Assembly (NCBI GenBank): GCA_023430545.1
Contig: JAEZAF010000170.1
Span: forward strand, 1-46,817
Reading direction: 5' to 3'
DNA: 46,817 nucleotides
DNA from: Chloroflexota bacterium
GTDB taxonomy: Bacteria; Chloroflexota; Anaerolineae; Aggregatilineales; Phototrophicaceae
Below, one piece after another: positions 8,958 to 17,004 of this stretch (its first letter is position 1; each line of letters opens with the position of its first letter). Position numbers and translations under genes: made by a program. A model generated the notes under the pieces. That model worked only from the letters and a program-made list of their open reading frames with translations, was not told the origin of the DNA and ran no database searches.

Positions 8958-10514
8958 CTATTCTGCCAGCAGATCAATCGCGATACGAATACGGCGCAGG
9001 GTTTCCGGCTTGCCAAGAATTTCCATCGTCTCGAAGGTCGGTGTCGAGATGGTCTGACCCGTCACGGCCACGCGCAGCGCCCCGAAGACCTGCGAGTTGC
9101 TCATGCCGAGTTCTTCAGTCAGGGGTTTGACCACATCGTACAGGGTCTGTGTCTGCCATGCGGCATCAGGGACCTTTGTCAGCACTTCTTCTGATTTCTC
9201 CAGAAGCTGCTTTGTGCGCGGCGCATCCAGCTTCTTCTGGATGACATCCGCAGCACTCGGCGGGATGAAGTCTTCACGGAAGAAGAAACCAGCGATATTC
9301 ACCACATCGTTCAGCGTCGTGATACGGGTCTGGATGTGCGGCGTGACCTTCAGCAGGGTATCGTTATCAACTGTGAAGCCTGCTTCTTCCAGTACCGGAC
9401 GCAGACGAGCAGCGAGTTCCTCGACTGTCAGCTTCTCGCGGATGTAGACGCCGTTGATCCAGTCAAGTTTCTCCATCGGGAAGGCGCTGTTGGCGGCCTG
9501 CACCTGCGTGACATCGAAGCGCTCGATAGCCTCTTCAACGCTGAAGATCTCGCGGTCATCGCCGAAGTTCCAGCCGATGTTACACAGGAAATTGACCACC
9601 GCTTCCGGCAGATAACCCGCTTCCTTGAATTCCCGTGCCAGCACCAGCACCTTACGGCCATCGGCACTAAAGCCGACATGACGCTTGCTCAGCTTCCCCT
9701 GACCATTAGGATTCAACAGCACTGGCAAATGCGCATGTGCCGGGATTTCCCAGCCAAAAGCGTTCCAGACGTGAATATGCAGCGGATAGGATGGCAGCCA
9801 TTCAATCGAACGGGTGACGTGTGAGATTTCCATAAAGTGATCGTCGATCACATAAGCCATGTGATAAGTCGGGTAACCGTCGCTCTTGAGCATCACGGCA
9901 TCCTGAAGCGTGCTGTTCTCAAAGCGCACTTCACCGCGAATAAGATCCATGCCGACGACTTCACCGTCCAGCGGGACTTTGAGGCGGACAACCGGCTTAC
10001 GGCCTTCCGCTTCACATTCGGCTGCTAATCGTGTGATTTCTTCCGGGCTGGCGAAACGACAGCGCCGGTCATAACCTGGCGGTTCTTTCCGCGCCTGCTT
10101 TTCCTTGTTGACCTCTTCCAGCCGCTCTGACGAGCAGTAGCAGTAGTAGGCCTTGTCGTTATCCAGCAGGTACTGCGCCCACTTCTGATACAGATCGAGG
10201 CGCTCCGACTGGATGTAGGGGCCATATGCCCCTTCCGCATCTGGGCCTTCGTCATAATTCAGGCCGAGCCAGTTCAGCGCGTCGGTAATCAGCTCAATCG
10301 CGCCTTCCTGATAACGCTTCTGGTCAGTGTCCTCAATACGCAGGACGAACTTCCCGCCGAAATGCCGCGCCAGCATCCATGTAAACAGCGCCGTCCGCAC
10401 ACCACCGATATGCAGCGGACCGGTGGGGCTGGGGGCAAAGCGGGTCCGTACAGGGCGGCTGCCCGATGGTGCCGGATCACCTGACGATGATGTACTCGGA
10501 TTCAGATCGCTCAC
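8958..10514 (-). CDS. gltX: Glutamyl-tRNA synthetase
   Basis: 518 residues from GTG 10514. It attaches glutamate to tRNA in the cytoplasm. The class I HIGH-type motif is HIGG (35-38) within RFAPSPTGPLHIGGVRTALF, and the KMSKS-type motif is KLSKR (274-278). The open frame extends upstream to 10619, but AAGGAGAAGG lies exactly 5 nt before GTG 10514, and an intrinsic terminator at 10570-10600 separates the longer starts from anything upstream; this start also leaves only about 20 residues before the catalytic core. If the organism lacks GlnRS, as many bacteria do, the enzyme would also load tRNA-Gln for GatCAB; the window does not show this. Confidence 0.95.
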   Translation of the reverse strand: MSDLNPSTSSSGDPAPSGSRPVRTRFAPSPTGPLHIGGVRTALFTWMLARHFGGKFVLRIEDTDQKRYQEGAIELITDALNWLGLNYDEGPDAEGAYGPYIQSERLDLYQKWAQYLLDNDKAYYCYCSSERLEEVNKEKQARKEPPGYDRRCRFASPEEITRLAAECEAEGRKPVVRLKVPLDGEVVGMDLIRGEVRFENSTLQDAVMLKSDGYPTYHMAYVIDDHFMEISHVTRSIEWLPSYPLHIHVWNAFGWEIPAHAHLPVLLNPNGQGKLSKRHVGFSADGRKVLVLAREFKEAGYLPEAVVNFLCNIGWNFGDDREIFSVEEAIERFDVTQVQAANSAFPMEKLDWINGVYIREKLTVEELAARLRPVLEEAGFTVDNDTLLKVTPHIQTRITTLNDVVNIAGFFFREDFIPPSAADVIQKKLDAPRTKQLLEKSEEVLTKVPDAAWQTQTLYDVVKPLTEELGMSNSQVFGALRVAVTGQTISTPTFETMEILGKPETLRRIRIAIDLLAE

Positions 10515-10569
10515 CAATACCTTCTCCTTATCGGGATCATATTTCGATCGGTTGGACATATTATCAGGC

Positions 10570-10600
10570 AAAAAAAACGGGTGCAGTCCGCCGCACCCGT
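10570..10600 (-). terminator. Intrinsic terminator just upstream of gltX (terminator of 10781 gene or attenuator)
   Basis: On the minus strand the stem ACGGGTGC (10600-10593) / GCACCCGT (10584-10577) with an 8-nt loop runs into eight Ts (10577-10570). It lies 56 bp before the preferred gltX start and 181 bp after the end of the flavoprotein gene. It may end that gene, or it may attenuate gltX. Confidence 0.8.
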
Positions 10601-10646
10601 GTGACACTTCAGTTGACAAAGCAGTCAGGCAAGTTGAGGCAACGCT

Positions 10647-10697
10647 TCAGCCGGGTCTGATCGATATCTGTTGTTGCTGAGCCTGTAAGCTGTTCAT
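10647..10697 (-). CDS. Possible Gln-rich leader peptide of gltX
   Basis: A 16-codon frame (MNSLQAQQQQISIRPG) ends 47 bp before the terminator that precedes gltX. Five of its 16 codons are Gln. A weak promoter can be drawn (ACGACA, 18 bp, TAAAAT at 10737-10732). ACCCG just before the stop can pair with CGGGT in the terminator's 5' arm, but only over 5 bp. The ribosome site is poor and the frame is open further upstream, so this is speculative. Confidence 0.25.
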   Translation of the reverse strand: MNSLQAQQQQISIRPG

Positions 10698-10780
10698 CTG
10701 CTGCACCGCTTGCTTAGACTTCGTTGATGAGATTTTACCACAGCCGAATGCCGTTTGTCGTGCTGATTCTGGCCTATCGT

Positions 10781-11356
10781 TCAGGCTTCGGGTTCATGTT
10801 CTTCGTAGGCTACTTTCAGCGGTGTTGGCAGACCGTCCAGGCTGACAAAGTTCTTCTCCTGATGATAGGCTTCGATGCCGTCTTCACCTTTATGATTCGC
10901 CCATTTGATTAACTGATCGCGCTCACCCTGATACTCGTACAGCGGGACAGCAAAGCCACATGAAGTCTGGGCCAGTTCCACATCGACTTTGATAATCTGG
11001 CGCATCCCCGGTGTCGGCGTAAAGTGAACGATGAGTTCATCCCACTCCGGTGTATCTGGCAGAATGGTCGTCCCACGACCAAAGAGCCGCATGATGTTCG
11101 GTGCACCTTCAAATGTGCAGAGCATGATGGTGATCCGACCATTTTCCATCAGATGGGCCGAGGTTTCGTTACCGCTGCCCGTCAGATCGAGATAGGCGAC
11201 CTGATTGGGGGACAAAATCCTAAGGGCATCCAGCCCTTTTGGGGAAACATTCACATGGCCGTCCGCACTGAGTGGGGCACTCGCGACAAAGAAAAGATGC
11301 TGTGCTTCGATCAGCTTACGCAGCTCCGGTGTGATTTCATCATAAAATTTAGCCAT
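10781..11356 (-). CDS. Pyridoxamine 5'-phosphate oxidase family (FMN-binding split barrel) protein
   Basis: 191 residues. The N-terminal part (YDEITPELRKLIEAQHLFFVASAPLSADGHVNVSPKG) and the following RILSPNQVAYLDLTGSGNETSAHLMENGRITIMLC are characteristic of the PNPOx-like split-barrel fold that binds FMN or F420. The C-terminal PNPOx dimerisation domain is absent, so it is not a vitamin B6 PdxH enzyme; an oxidoreductase of unknown substrate is more likely. Start 11356 (MAKFYDE) is chosen because AAAGGGG lies 5 nt upstream; the frame extends 25 codons further without a ribosome site. Transcribed divergently from the Lrp-type gene. Confidence 0.88.
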   Translation of the reverse strand: MAKFYDEITPELRKLIEAQHLFFVASAPLSADGHVNVSPKGLDALRILSPNQVAYLDLTGSGNETSAHLMENGRITIMLCTFEGAPNIMRLFGRGTTILPDTPEWDELIVHFTPTPGMRQIIKVDVELAQTSCGFAVPLYEYQGERDQLIKWANHKGEDGIEAYHQEKNFVSLDGLPTPLKVAYEEHEPEA

Positions 11357-11545
11357 CTGAACCCCTTTGTTCACTATCGGGAAGGTGTGAAATACTGAGT
11401 TCAAGTATAGTCCCTGTGCTAGCGGAATCAACTACACAGACGGAACAGATTAACCGAAGAAAAAATGGAATGTTTATAGCGATTCAGTCAGTTATTCACT
11501 ATATTCAAGATGAGTTGGAATTAATTTGACACGTTTGGAGTAATT

Positions 11546-12058
11546 ATGAAACAATATTCAGTGGAGCTTGACGAGCAGGATGGCATCATTCTGCGCGAAC
11601 TCCAGCAGGACAGCAGCATCAGCAACGTCGAACTTGCGCGGCGGGTCAGCCTTTCGCCCCCGGCTACTCACTCACGCGTTCGTCGTCTGCGGGAACTGGG
11701 TTATATACGAGCCTATGTCGCGCTGCTGGACCGTGAACAACTGGGCTACGACATGCTGTGCTTTATCACCGTCAGCCTGCAGATGCACAAGCCGGATGAG
11801 GTACAGCGCTTTCACGACACCGTCATGGAAATGCCCGAAGTACTGGAATGCTACCACGTCACCGGGGACTCGGATTACATCCTGAAGGTGGCAGTCCGCA
11901 ACCGGCGGCATTTGCAGCGCTTTCTGATGGACCGGCTGACGCCAAACCCCTGCATCGCCCGTATTCATACACGGCTGGTGCTGGATGAGATCAAAGCGAC
12001 AACCATGCTGCCGCTCGAAGCAGACGACGAAAACGCCGATCAGGAAAACGTCGAATAA
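11546..12058 (+). CDS. Lrp/AsnC family transcriptional regulator
   Basis: 170 residues. An N-terminal winged helix-turn-helix (about 8-58: LDEQDGIILRELQQDSSIS, then ELARRVSLSPPATHSRVRRL) is followed by a RAM ligand-binding domain (about 68-145) containing PEVLECYHVTGDSDYILKV, the conserved ligand-site stretch. Such proteins form octameric discs that sense amino acids. It is the first gene of the tyrosine-degradation block, 68 bp before the aminotransferase, so it probably responds to an aromatic amino acid or one of its breakdown products and controls the genes that follow. GGAG lies 5 nt before the ATG. An acidic C-terminal tail of about 20 residues is present. Confidence 0.95.
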   Translation: MKQYSVELDEQDGIILRELQQDSSISNVELARRVSLSPPATHSRVRRLRELGYIRAYVALLDREQLGYDMLCFITVSLQMHKPDEVQRFHDTVMEMPEVLECYHVTGDSDYILKVAVRNRRHLQRFLMDRLTPNPCIARIHTRLVLDEIKATTMLPLEADDENADQENVE

Positions 12059-12126
12059 CCGGTATACGAGCATCTGAATAGTATAGGGGCGGGTAAAAGA
12101 TTTCATTTTTGAGTCAGGAAGCGCTT

Positions 12127-13413
12127 ATGTCTGCAAGAGTCCACAGCACAGCCCCATCAGGCACGTATTCATCCTACTCTGGAACCTATGCAATCAGTCG
12201 GGAAGCCTCACAGCTTCAGCGCTCGGTGATGCGTGAACTGCTGCGTCGTGCTTCTGATCCAGGTGTGATCTCGCTGGCGGGCGGCCTTCCTGACAGCCGT
12301 CTGCTACCGTACGAAGCCTATTCCGAAGCCGTGCAGCGTGTGATTTCCCGCGAAGGCGGAGCCGCCTTGCAATATCGTCCACAGTACGAACCACTGCGCG
12401 AATGGGTGGCCGCCTATATGCAGGAACGCGGCGTCCGCTGCACCTCCGATCAGGTGCTGATCACCAATGGCAATCAGCAGGGATTAACGATCCTGTCGCG
12501 GCTGTTCCTCGATCCGGGACAGCCCGCCGCTGTCGAAGCGATCACCTTTACCGGCGTCCAGCAGGTGACCAGCGGACGCAGTGCACAAGTCCACGCCATA
12601 CCGGTCGATCTGCAAATGGGTGTCGATACCGATGCACTGGAAGCGGTCTTCGAGCAGCACCGGCCCCGAATCGCAATCCTTATCCCCACTTTTCACAATC
12701 CGCTCGGTGTCAGTATCACGGATGAAAAGCGGCGTCAGATTGCTGAACTCGCGGGTCGGTATCGTATACCGGTGATCGAGGATGACCCATATGCCGCGCT
12801 GCGCTTCCGTGGACAGGCCCTGCCCCCGATCAAGGCTTATGCTGATACACCAGACGCAGAAGCATTCACGTTCTATCTCGGCTCTTTTTCCAAGATGCTG
12901 GCCCCCGGTTTGCGACTGGGCTGGATGATCGCGCCTGCTGAACTGATGCCGCGCCTTGTCACGATGCGCGAGTCGATTGACCTTGAGTCGTCTGCACTGA
13001 CACAGCGTGCGGTTTATGAACTGGTCTCGCAGGGGACGCTGGACATCCATTTACCACAGCTCAATCAGGCGAACCGGGAACGCTGCGATGCCCTGCTGGA
13101 TGCCTTGCAAACCCACTTCGGCGGCCCCAGGCCAGAGGTCCACTGGACACGACCGGATGGCGGGCTGTTCGTCTGGCTGACGCTGCCTGAAACCATCGAC
13201 ACGTTCGAGCTACTGGCGCAGGCTATCGAGCAGGAGCGCGTCGCCTATATTCCCGGTGGTGCCTTCTCCGTCACCGGGGGACACCGTAATACCATGCGCC
13301 TGAACTTCAGCGCCGTCGATGCCGCGACCCTTCGCGAAGGCATCGAACGGCTGGCGCGTATCGTCCATATGCACTCTATACAGACCGATCAGATCGCCCA
13401 CGGGGCGATATAA
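12127..13413 (+). CDS. PLP-dependent class I/II aminotransferase (aromatic / 2-aminoadipate type)
   Basis: 428 residues. It has the fold type I signature of the LysN/MocR-like aminotransferase group: SLAGGLPDSRLLPYEAY, LQYRPQYEPLREWVAAYMQERG, ITNGNQQGL, and the PLP-binding Lys256 in GSFSKMLAPGLRLGW. No fused DNA-binding domain is present, so it is an enzyme. Directly followed by hydroxyphenylpyruvate dioxygenase, it probably converts tyrosine to 4-hydroxyphenylpyruvate, the first step of the pathway; the substrate is inferred from context. ATG 12127 is preferred over TTG 12109 because AGGAAG lies 5 nt upstream. Confidence 0.92.
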   Translation: MSARVHSTAPSGTYSSYSGTYAISREASQLQRSVMRELLRRASDPGVISLAGGLPDSRLLPYEAYSEAVQRVISREGGAALQYRPQYEPLREWVAAYMQERGVRCTSDQVLITNGNQQGLTILSRLFLDPGQPAAVEAITFTGVQQVTSGRSAQVHAIPVDLQMGVDTDALEAVFEQHRPRIAILIPTFHNPLGVSITDEKRRQIAELAGRYRIPVIEDDPYAALRFRGQALPPIKAYADTPDAEAFTFYLGSFSKMLAPGLRLGWMIAPAELMPRLVTMRESIDLESSALTQRAVYELVSQGTLDIHLPQLNQANRERCDALLDALQTHFGGPRPEVHWTRPDGGLFVWLTLPETIDTFELLAQAIEQERVAYIPGGAFSVTGGHRNTMRLNFSAVDAATLREGIERLARIVHMHSIQTDQIAHGAI

Positions 13414-13466
13414 CGCCCTTTTACCACGTCCGATTTAAATATTTTTTCGATATAAGGAGAAAACTG

Positions 13467-14609
13467 ATGGTAGACCAGCTTATTAACCAGCAGGCCGAAA
13501 CCCGCGCAATTACCGAAGAAGCCGATCACCTTAAAATCAAGGCAATTGACCATGTGCACTGGTGGGTCGGGAATGCCAAGCAGACGATGTACTTCTGGTG
13601 GAAGGCCTTCGGCTTCAAGCCTGTGGCCTATTCCGGGTTAGAAACCGGCAACCGCCGTTATGCATCGTATGTACTGGAAGCTGGCACGATGCGCTTTGTC
13701 ATCTCATCTTCCTACCGCCCGACCGACGAGATGGCCGCCCATCATCTGCTGCATGGCGACGGCGTCAAGGTGATCGCACTGGAAGTGGACGACGTGGCCG
13801 AGGCTTACGAAGCGACCACGTCACGCGGGGCGACCGGCGCATGGGAGCCACGTGACGAAAGCGACGAACACGGTGTACTGCGCACCGCGGCGATCCGCAC
13901 CTATGGCGAAGTCCTGCATGTGTTTGTCGATCGCAGCGGGTACAACGGCACTTTCGCACCAACCTACCGTCCGCTGGACCTGCCGTATGAATCCGCCGGA
14001 CTGGCCGCCATTGATCACATTGTGGGCAATGTCGAACTGGGCAAGATGAATTACTGGGTGAATTTCTATCATCACGTGATGGGCTTCCGGATGCTTCAGG
14101 GCTTCAGCGATGATGACATCAGCACGGAATACTCGGCACTGATGTCGAAGGTGATGCAGAACGGCAATGGTCGTGTGAAGTTCCCGATCAACGAACCGGC
14201 GGAAGGCAAGAAGAAGAGCCAGATCGAGGAATATCTCGACTACTACATGACACCCGGCGTCCAGCATATCGCCATGAGCTGTAAGGATATTCTGGAAACC
14301 GTGCGCGAACTGAAAGCTCGCGGTATCGAGTTCCTGCGTGTGCCCGATACGTACTACGAAACCCTCCCGGAGCGCCTTCAGGGGCAGAACATCAAGGAAG
14401 ACCTAGACCAGATCCGCGAACTTGGCATTCTGGTCGATTATGATGACGAAGGCTATCTGCTTCAGGTCTTCAGCCGTCCACTTCAGGACCGTCCGACCTC
14501 GTTTGTCGAGATCATCGAACGGCATGGCTCACGCGGGTTCGGTGTCGGCAACTTCAAGGCACTGTTTGAAGCACTGGAACTGGAACAGGAACGGCGCGGT
14601 AATCTTTAG
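13467..14609 (+). CDS. hpd: 4-hydroxyphenylpyruvate dioxygenase
   Basis: 380 residues in two VOC domains. It converts 4-hydroxyphenylpyruvate to homogentisate using Fe(II) and O2. The C-terminal domain has the iron ligands His184 (IDHIVGN), His267 (PGVQHIAM) and Glu348 (SFVEIIER), and the family-specific end GFGVGNFKALFEALELEQ. Length is as expected. It lies 53 bp after the aminotransferase, with AAGGAGAA 5 nt before the start, and is probably cotranscribed. It forms the second step of tyrosine catabolism, with homogentisate dioxygenase encoded at 17005. Confidence 0.97.
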   Translation: MVDQLINQQAETRAITEEADHLKIKAIDHVHWWVGNAKQTMYFWWKAFGFKPVAYSGLETGNRRYASYVLEAGTMRFVISSSYRPTDEMAAHHLLHGDGVKVIALEVDDVAEAYEATTSRGATGAWEPRDESDEHGVLRTAAIRTYGEVLHVFVDRSGYNGTFAPTYRPLDLPYESAGLAAIDHIVGNVELGKMNYWVNFYHHVMGFRMLQGFSDDDISTEYSALMSKVMQNGNGRVKFPINEPAEGKKKSQIEEYLDYYMTPGVQHIAMSCKDILETVRELKARGIEFLRVPDTYYETLPERLQGQNIKEDLDQIRELGILVDYDDEGYLLQVFSRPLQDRPTSFVEIIERHGSRGFGVGNFKALFEALELEQERRGNL

Positions 14610-14631
14610 CGAACAGCGGACATCTCACAAA

Positions 14632-14663
14632 TGAGGTGAAGCGGCGGTTTGAGCTTCACCTCA
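14632..14663. terminator. Hairpin after hpd
   Basis: Perfect 11-bp stem TGAGGTGAAGC (14632-14642) / GCTTCACCTCA (14653-14663), 23 bp after the hpd stop. It lacks a T tract, so it may be a 3'-end stabiliser or weak terminator. Confidence 0.5.
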
Positions 14664-14737
14664 CTTACCCGACATCAGGTGCAGTACGCGATATTAAGGC
14701 CAATCATCGGTGAATCGACGGGTAACGATAAGGACAT

Positions 14738-14769
14738 TTGCGACCTTAGCGGATTTAACGCGGTATAAT
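14738..14769 (+). promoter_or_regulatory. Putative promoter of the FAH-hydrolase/hmgA operon
   Basis: A perfect TATAAT at 14764-14769 lies 43 bp upstream of the start at 14813. TTGCGA (14738-14743) is the best -35 but at 20 bp spacing, longer than ideal; a regulator could compensate. It implies that the lower half of the pathway has its own promoter. Confidence 0.5.
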
Positions 14770-14812
14770 AGTCAGATCTTCCTCTGCGTGGTCTTTATCT
14801 GAAGGCTTCCTT

Positions 14813-16447
14813 ATGCGTTTAGTCACCGTGAGCCAACTCAACAATCGGCCCTATATCGCGACGGTCTTTTACGATCGTTTCGTTACCCAGTTAACCGGCG
14901 GTCTCAATGAAGAAGCACACCTGCGTACGATGGTGGACTTCATTCGCGGTGGTACAGCCGTGTGGAATGAGTCCTATGCCCGTGCGAAAATCCCGACCGA
15001 TACCGCTGTGATGCTGAAAAAATGCAAGCTGCATGCCCCCATCATCCCCCGCAGCCTGCGCGATTTTTATGCCTTTGAAGAACATGTCAAAACGGCTAAC
15101 GCCAACCGTGGACGTGAAGTACCAAAGGAATGGTACGAAGTCCCTGTCTTTTACTACTCCAATGCTTCAGCGATTTATGGTACAGAAGAAGTCATCCCCT
15201 ATCCGAGCAACAGCAAGGCACTCGATTACGAACTGGAAATCGCCTGCGTGATCGGCAAGGAAGGGAAAGATATCCCGGCGGAAAAGGCCGAGGAATATAT
15301 CTTCGGCTATATGATCTTCAACGACTGGTCGGCACGTGATATCCAGAAGCAGGAGATGGCGGTTGGACTTGGACCGGCCAAAGGCAAGGACTTTGCCTCG
15401 TCGTTCGGGCCGTATCTTGTGACGAGTGATGAGCTGGCCGAGTACCATGCAGGCCGCCCCGGTGTGTATGATCTGAAGATGATCGCCCGTGTGAATGATA
15501 AGGAATACTCACGCGGGAATATGAAGGATATGCACTGGTCCTTTGGCGATCTGATCGCACGCGCATCGCAGGATGTGACGCTTTACCCCGGCGATGTGAT
15601 CGCCTCCGGGACCGTCGGCACCGGCTGCCTGCTGGAGCTGACCAAAGGCGAAGGCCCGTGGCTTCAGCCGGGAGATGTGGTTGAACTGGAAATCGAACAC
15701 CTCGGTATCCTGCGCAATGTCGTCGGTGAACGTCCGGGAACCGGACCGCTGATCCAGCGCCAGACGGCAGAACAGGATACGGTACTGGTCGTCACACCGA
15801 TTGCAGAGATCGAACCGGCATCAGAGCCATCGACGCCGGTCAATGCACCGTCGTCTGCGCCAGCAGAAACGCCGGTTGGTTCGCCTGCTGCCAGCAAACC
15901 GGCTGACGGCGTACCTGCCTCGCTGGACTCACTGTCACTGGTGGATACTGAACCGTTTGACAAGACTCTGATCATCTCGGCACTTGAGAAGGCCGCCCTG
16001 AAAGAGAGCCAAACCAACCAGCCGACTGAGCAGGTGACTACTCCACCAGCGGATGCTCCGGCAGCGGATGCTCCGGCAGCGGATGCTTCACCAACATCGA
16101 CCGAAACAGGGCCTGCAACCTCACAGGCGGGTGAGACGGTGGATGAGACGGCACCGGCAGCAGAGAAACCTGTTCAGGCAGAGAACCCGACAGCCACGAC
16201 GGATACTTCAGTCAGTTCGACCGATTCGGCTGAAGTGCCACCGAGTGAGGCTGCACCGGCACCCACGACAGTGACTGAAACCCCTTCGACGGAACCTGCC
16301 ACGGCAGAAACCCCGACGGATACGGCTGGCAACACAGATCAACCGGACCAGACGCCAGAGGCCAGTGTGATCGCCTCTATCCCCGACAGGCCGGACACCG
16401 AAGACAACACTGACAAAATCAAAGGGGACAGCCATGACAAACGCTGA
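14813..16447 (+). CDS. Fumarylacetoacetate hydrolase family protein with long disordered C-terminal tail
   Basis: 544 residues. Residues 1-310 are a complete FAH-type enzyme: acidic metal ligands in LDYELEIACVIG, then IFNDWSARDIQ, a GPAKGKDFASSFGPYLVT motif and GDVIASGTVGTGCLLEL. It should cleave fumarylacetoacetate into fumarate and acetoacetate, the last step of homogentisate degradation; other beta-diketone substrates are possible. Residues of about 318-544 form a low-complexity tail rich in Pro, Ala, Thr, Ser and Glu with no recognisable domain, unusual for this family, whose members normally end near residue 310-430. The frame is uninterrupted and the tail end overlaps the next start by 14 bp, so it is not a missed stop. 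GAAGG lies 7 nt before the ATG. Confidence 0.92.
   Translation: MRLVTVSQLNNRPYIATVFYDRFVTQLTGGLNEEAHLRTMVDFIRGGTAVWNESYARAKIPTDTAVMLKKCKLHAPIIPRSLRDFYAFEEHVKTANANRGREVPKEWYEVPVFYYSNASAIYGTEEVIPYPSNSKALDYELEIACVIGKEGKDIPAEKAEEYIFGYMIFNDWSARDIQKQEMAVGLGPAKGKDFASSFGPYLVTSDELAEYHAGRPGVYDLKMIARVNDKEYSRGNMKDMHWSFGDLIARASQDVTLYPGDVIASGTVGTGCLLELTKGEGPWLQPGDVVELEIEHLGILRNVVGERPGTGPLIQRQTAEQDTVLVVTPIAEIEPASEPSTPVNAPSSAPAETPVGSPAASKPADGVPASLDSLSLVDTEPFDKTLIISALEKAALKESQTNQPTEQVTTPPADAPAADAPAADASPTSTETGPATSQAGETVDETAPAAEKPVQAENPTATTDTSVSSTDSAEVPPSEAAPAPTTVTETPSTEPATAETPTDTAGNTDQPDQTPEASVIASIPDRPDTEDNTDKIKGDSHDKR
16049..16087 (+). repeat. 15-bp tandem repeat inside the FAH tail
   Basis: GCGGATGCTCCGGCA occurs at 16049-16063 and 16064-16078, followed by a partial copy. 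It encodes ADAPA units, and suggests that the tail grew by replication slippage. Confidence 0.85.
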
Positions 16448-16919
16448 TTATCATCTCGCACAGGTCAATATTGGCCGGATGCTCGGCCCGATTGACGGGC
16501 CAGTGATGGCGGATTTCGTCGCCCAGTTGGACGAAATCAACGCACTGGCCGAATCACAGCCGGGTTTCGTCTGGCGTCTGGCGGGTGAAGAAAATAACGC
16601 CACCCACCTGCGCGTTTTTGATGACGAGATGATGATCATCAATATGTCGGTCTGGCAGGACCTCGACGCGCTGTATCAGTTCACGTACTACAGCGGCCAT
16701 GTCGAGGTCTTTCGGCGTCGGCGGGAATGGTTCAGTATGATGACCACACCGTATATGGTGATGTGGTATGTCCCGGCTGGCACCCTGCCCACTCCGCAGG
16801 ACGCAAAGGCAAAACTTAACTATCTGGAACAGCACGGCCCAACCCCACTGGCATTCACCTTCAAGCAGCGGTTCACAGTAGAGGAGATGCTGGCCTGCAT
16901 GCCCATGCAGTCTGGCTGA
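16434..16919 (+). CDS. DUF3291 family protein
   Basis: 161 residues. YHLAQVNIGRMLGPIDGPVMADFVAQLDEINALAESQPGFVWRL matches the opening of DUF3291, a dimeric alpha/beta-barrel (ABM-like) family of unknown function. It continues with MSVWQDLDALYQFTYYSGH and RRRREWF, also typical. The start overlaps the end of the FAH gene by 14 bp, with AAAGGGG 6 nt upstream, indicating translational coupling. Its position between FAH and homogentisate dioxygenase suggests an accessory role in the pathway, for instance as an isomerase; the window has no maleylacetoacetate isomerase. That suggestion is inference only. Confidence 0.85.
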   Translation: MTNADYHLAQVNIGRMLGPIDGPVMADFVAQLDEINALAESQPGFVWRLAGEENNATHLRVFDDEMMIINMSVWQDLDALYQFTYYSGHVEVFRRRREWFSMMTTPYMVMWYVPAGTLPTPQDAKAKLNYLEQHGPTPLAFTFKQRFTVEEMLACMPMQSG

Positions 16920-17004
16920 TCCTTCGACATACGGCTGAACCCTTTTCCTGTCCAGAAGGTGATACGTAAAGTAACCGAACAGATTTATTAAGGAGAAGGA
17001 AACG

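Noticed and set aside
10515..10619. Longer gltX N-terminus from 10619 or 10559
   Set aside because: Would place the terminator hairpin inside the coding region for 10619; the strong ribosome site sits before GTG 10514.
10560..10740. T-box leader upstream of gltX
   Set aside because: No T-box antiterminator sequence (GGTGGNACCGCG-like) and no Stem I features were found.
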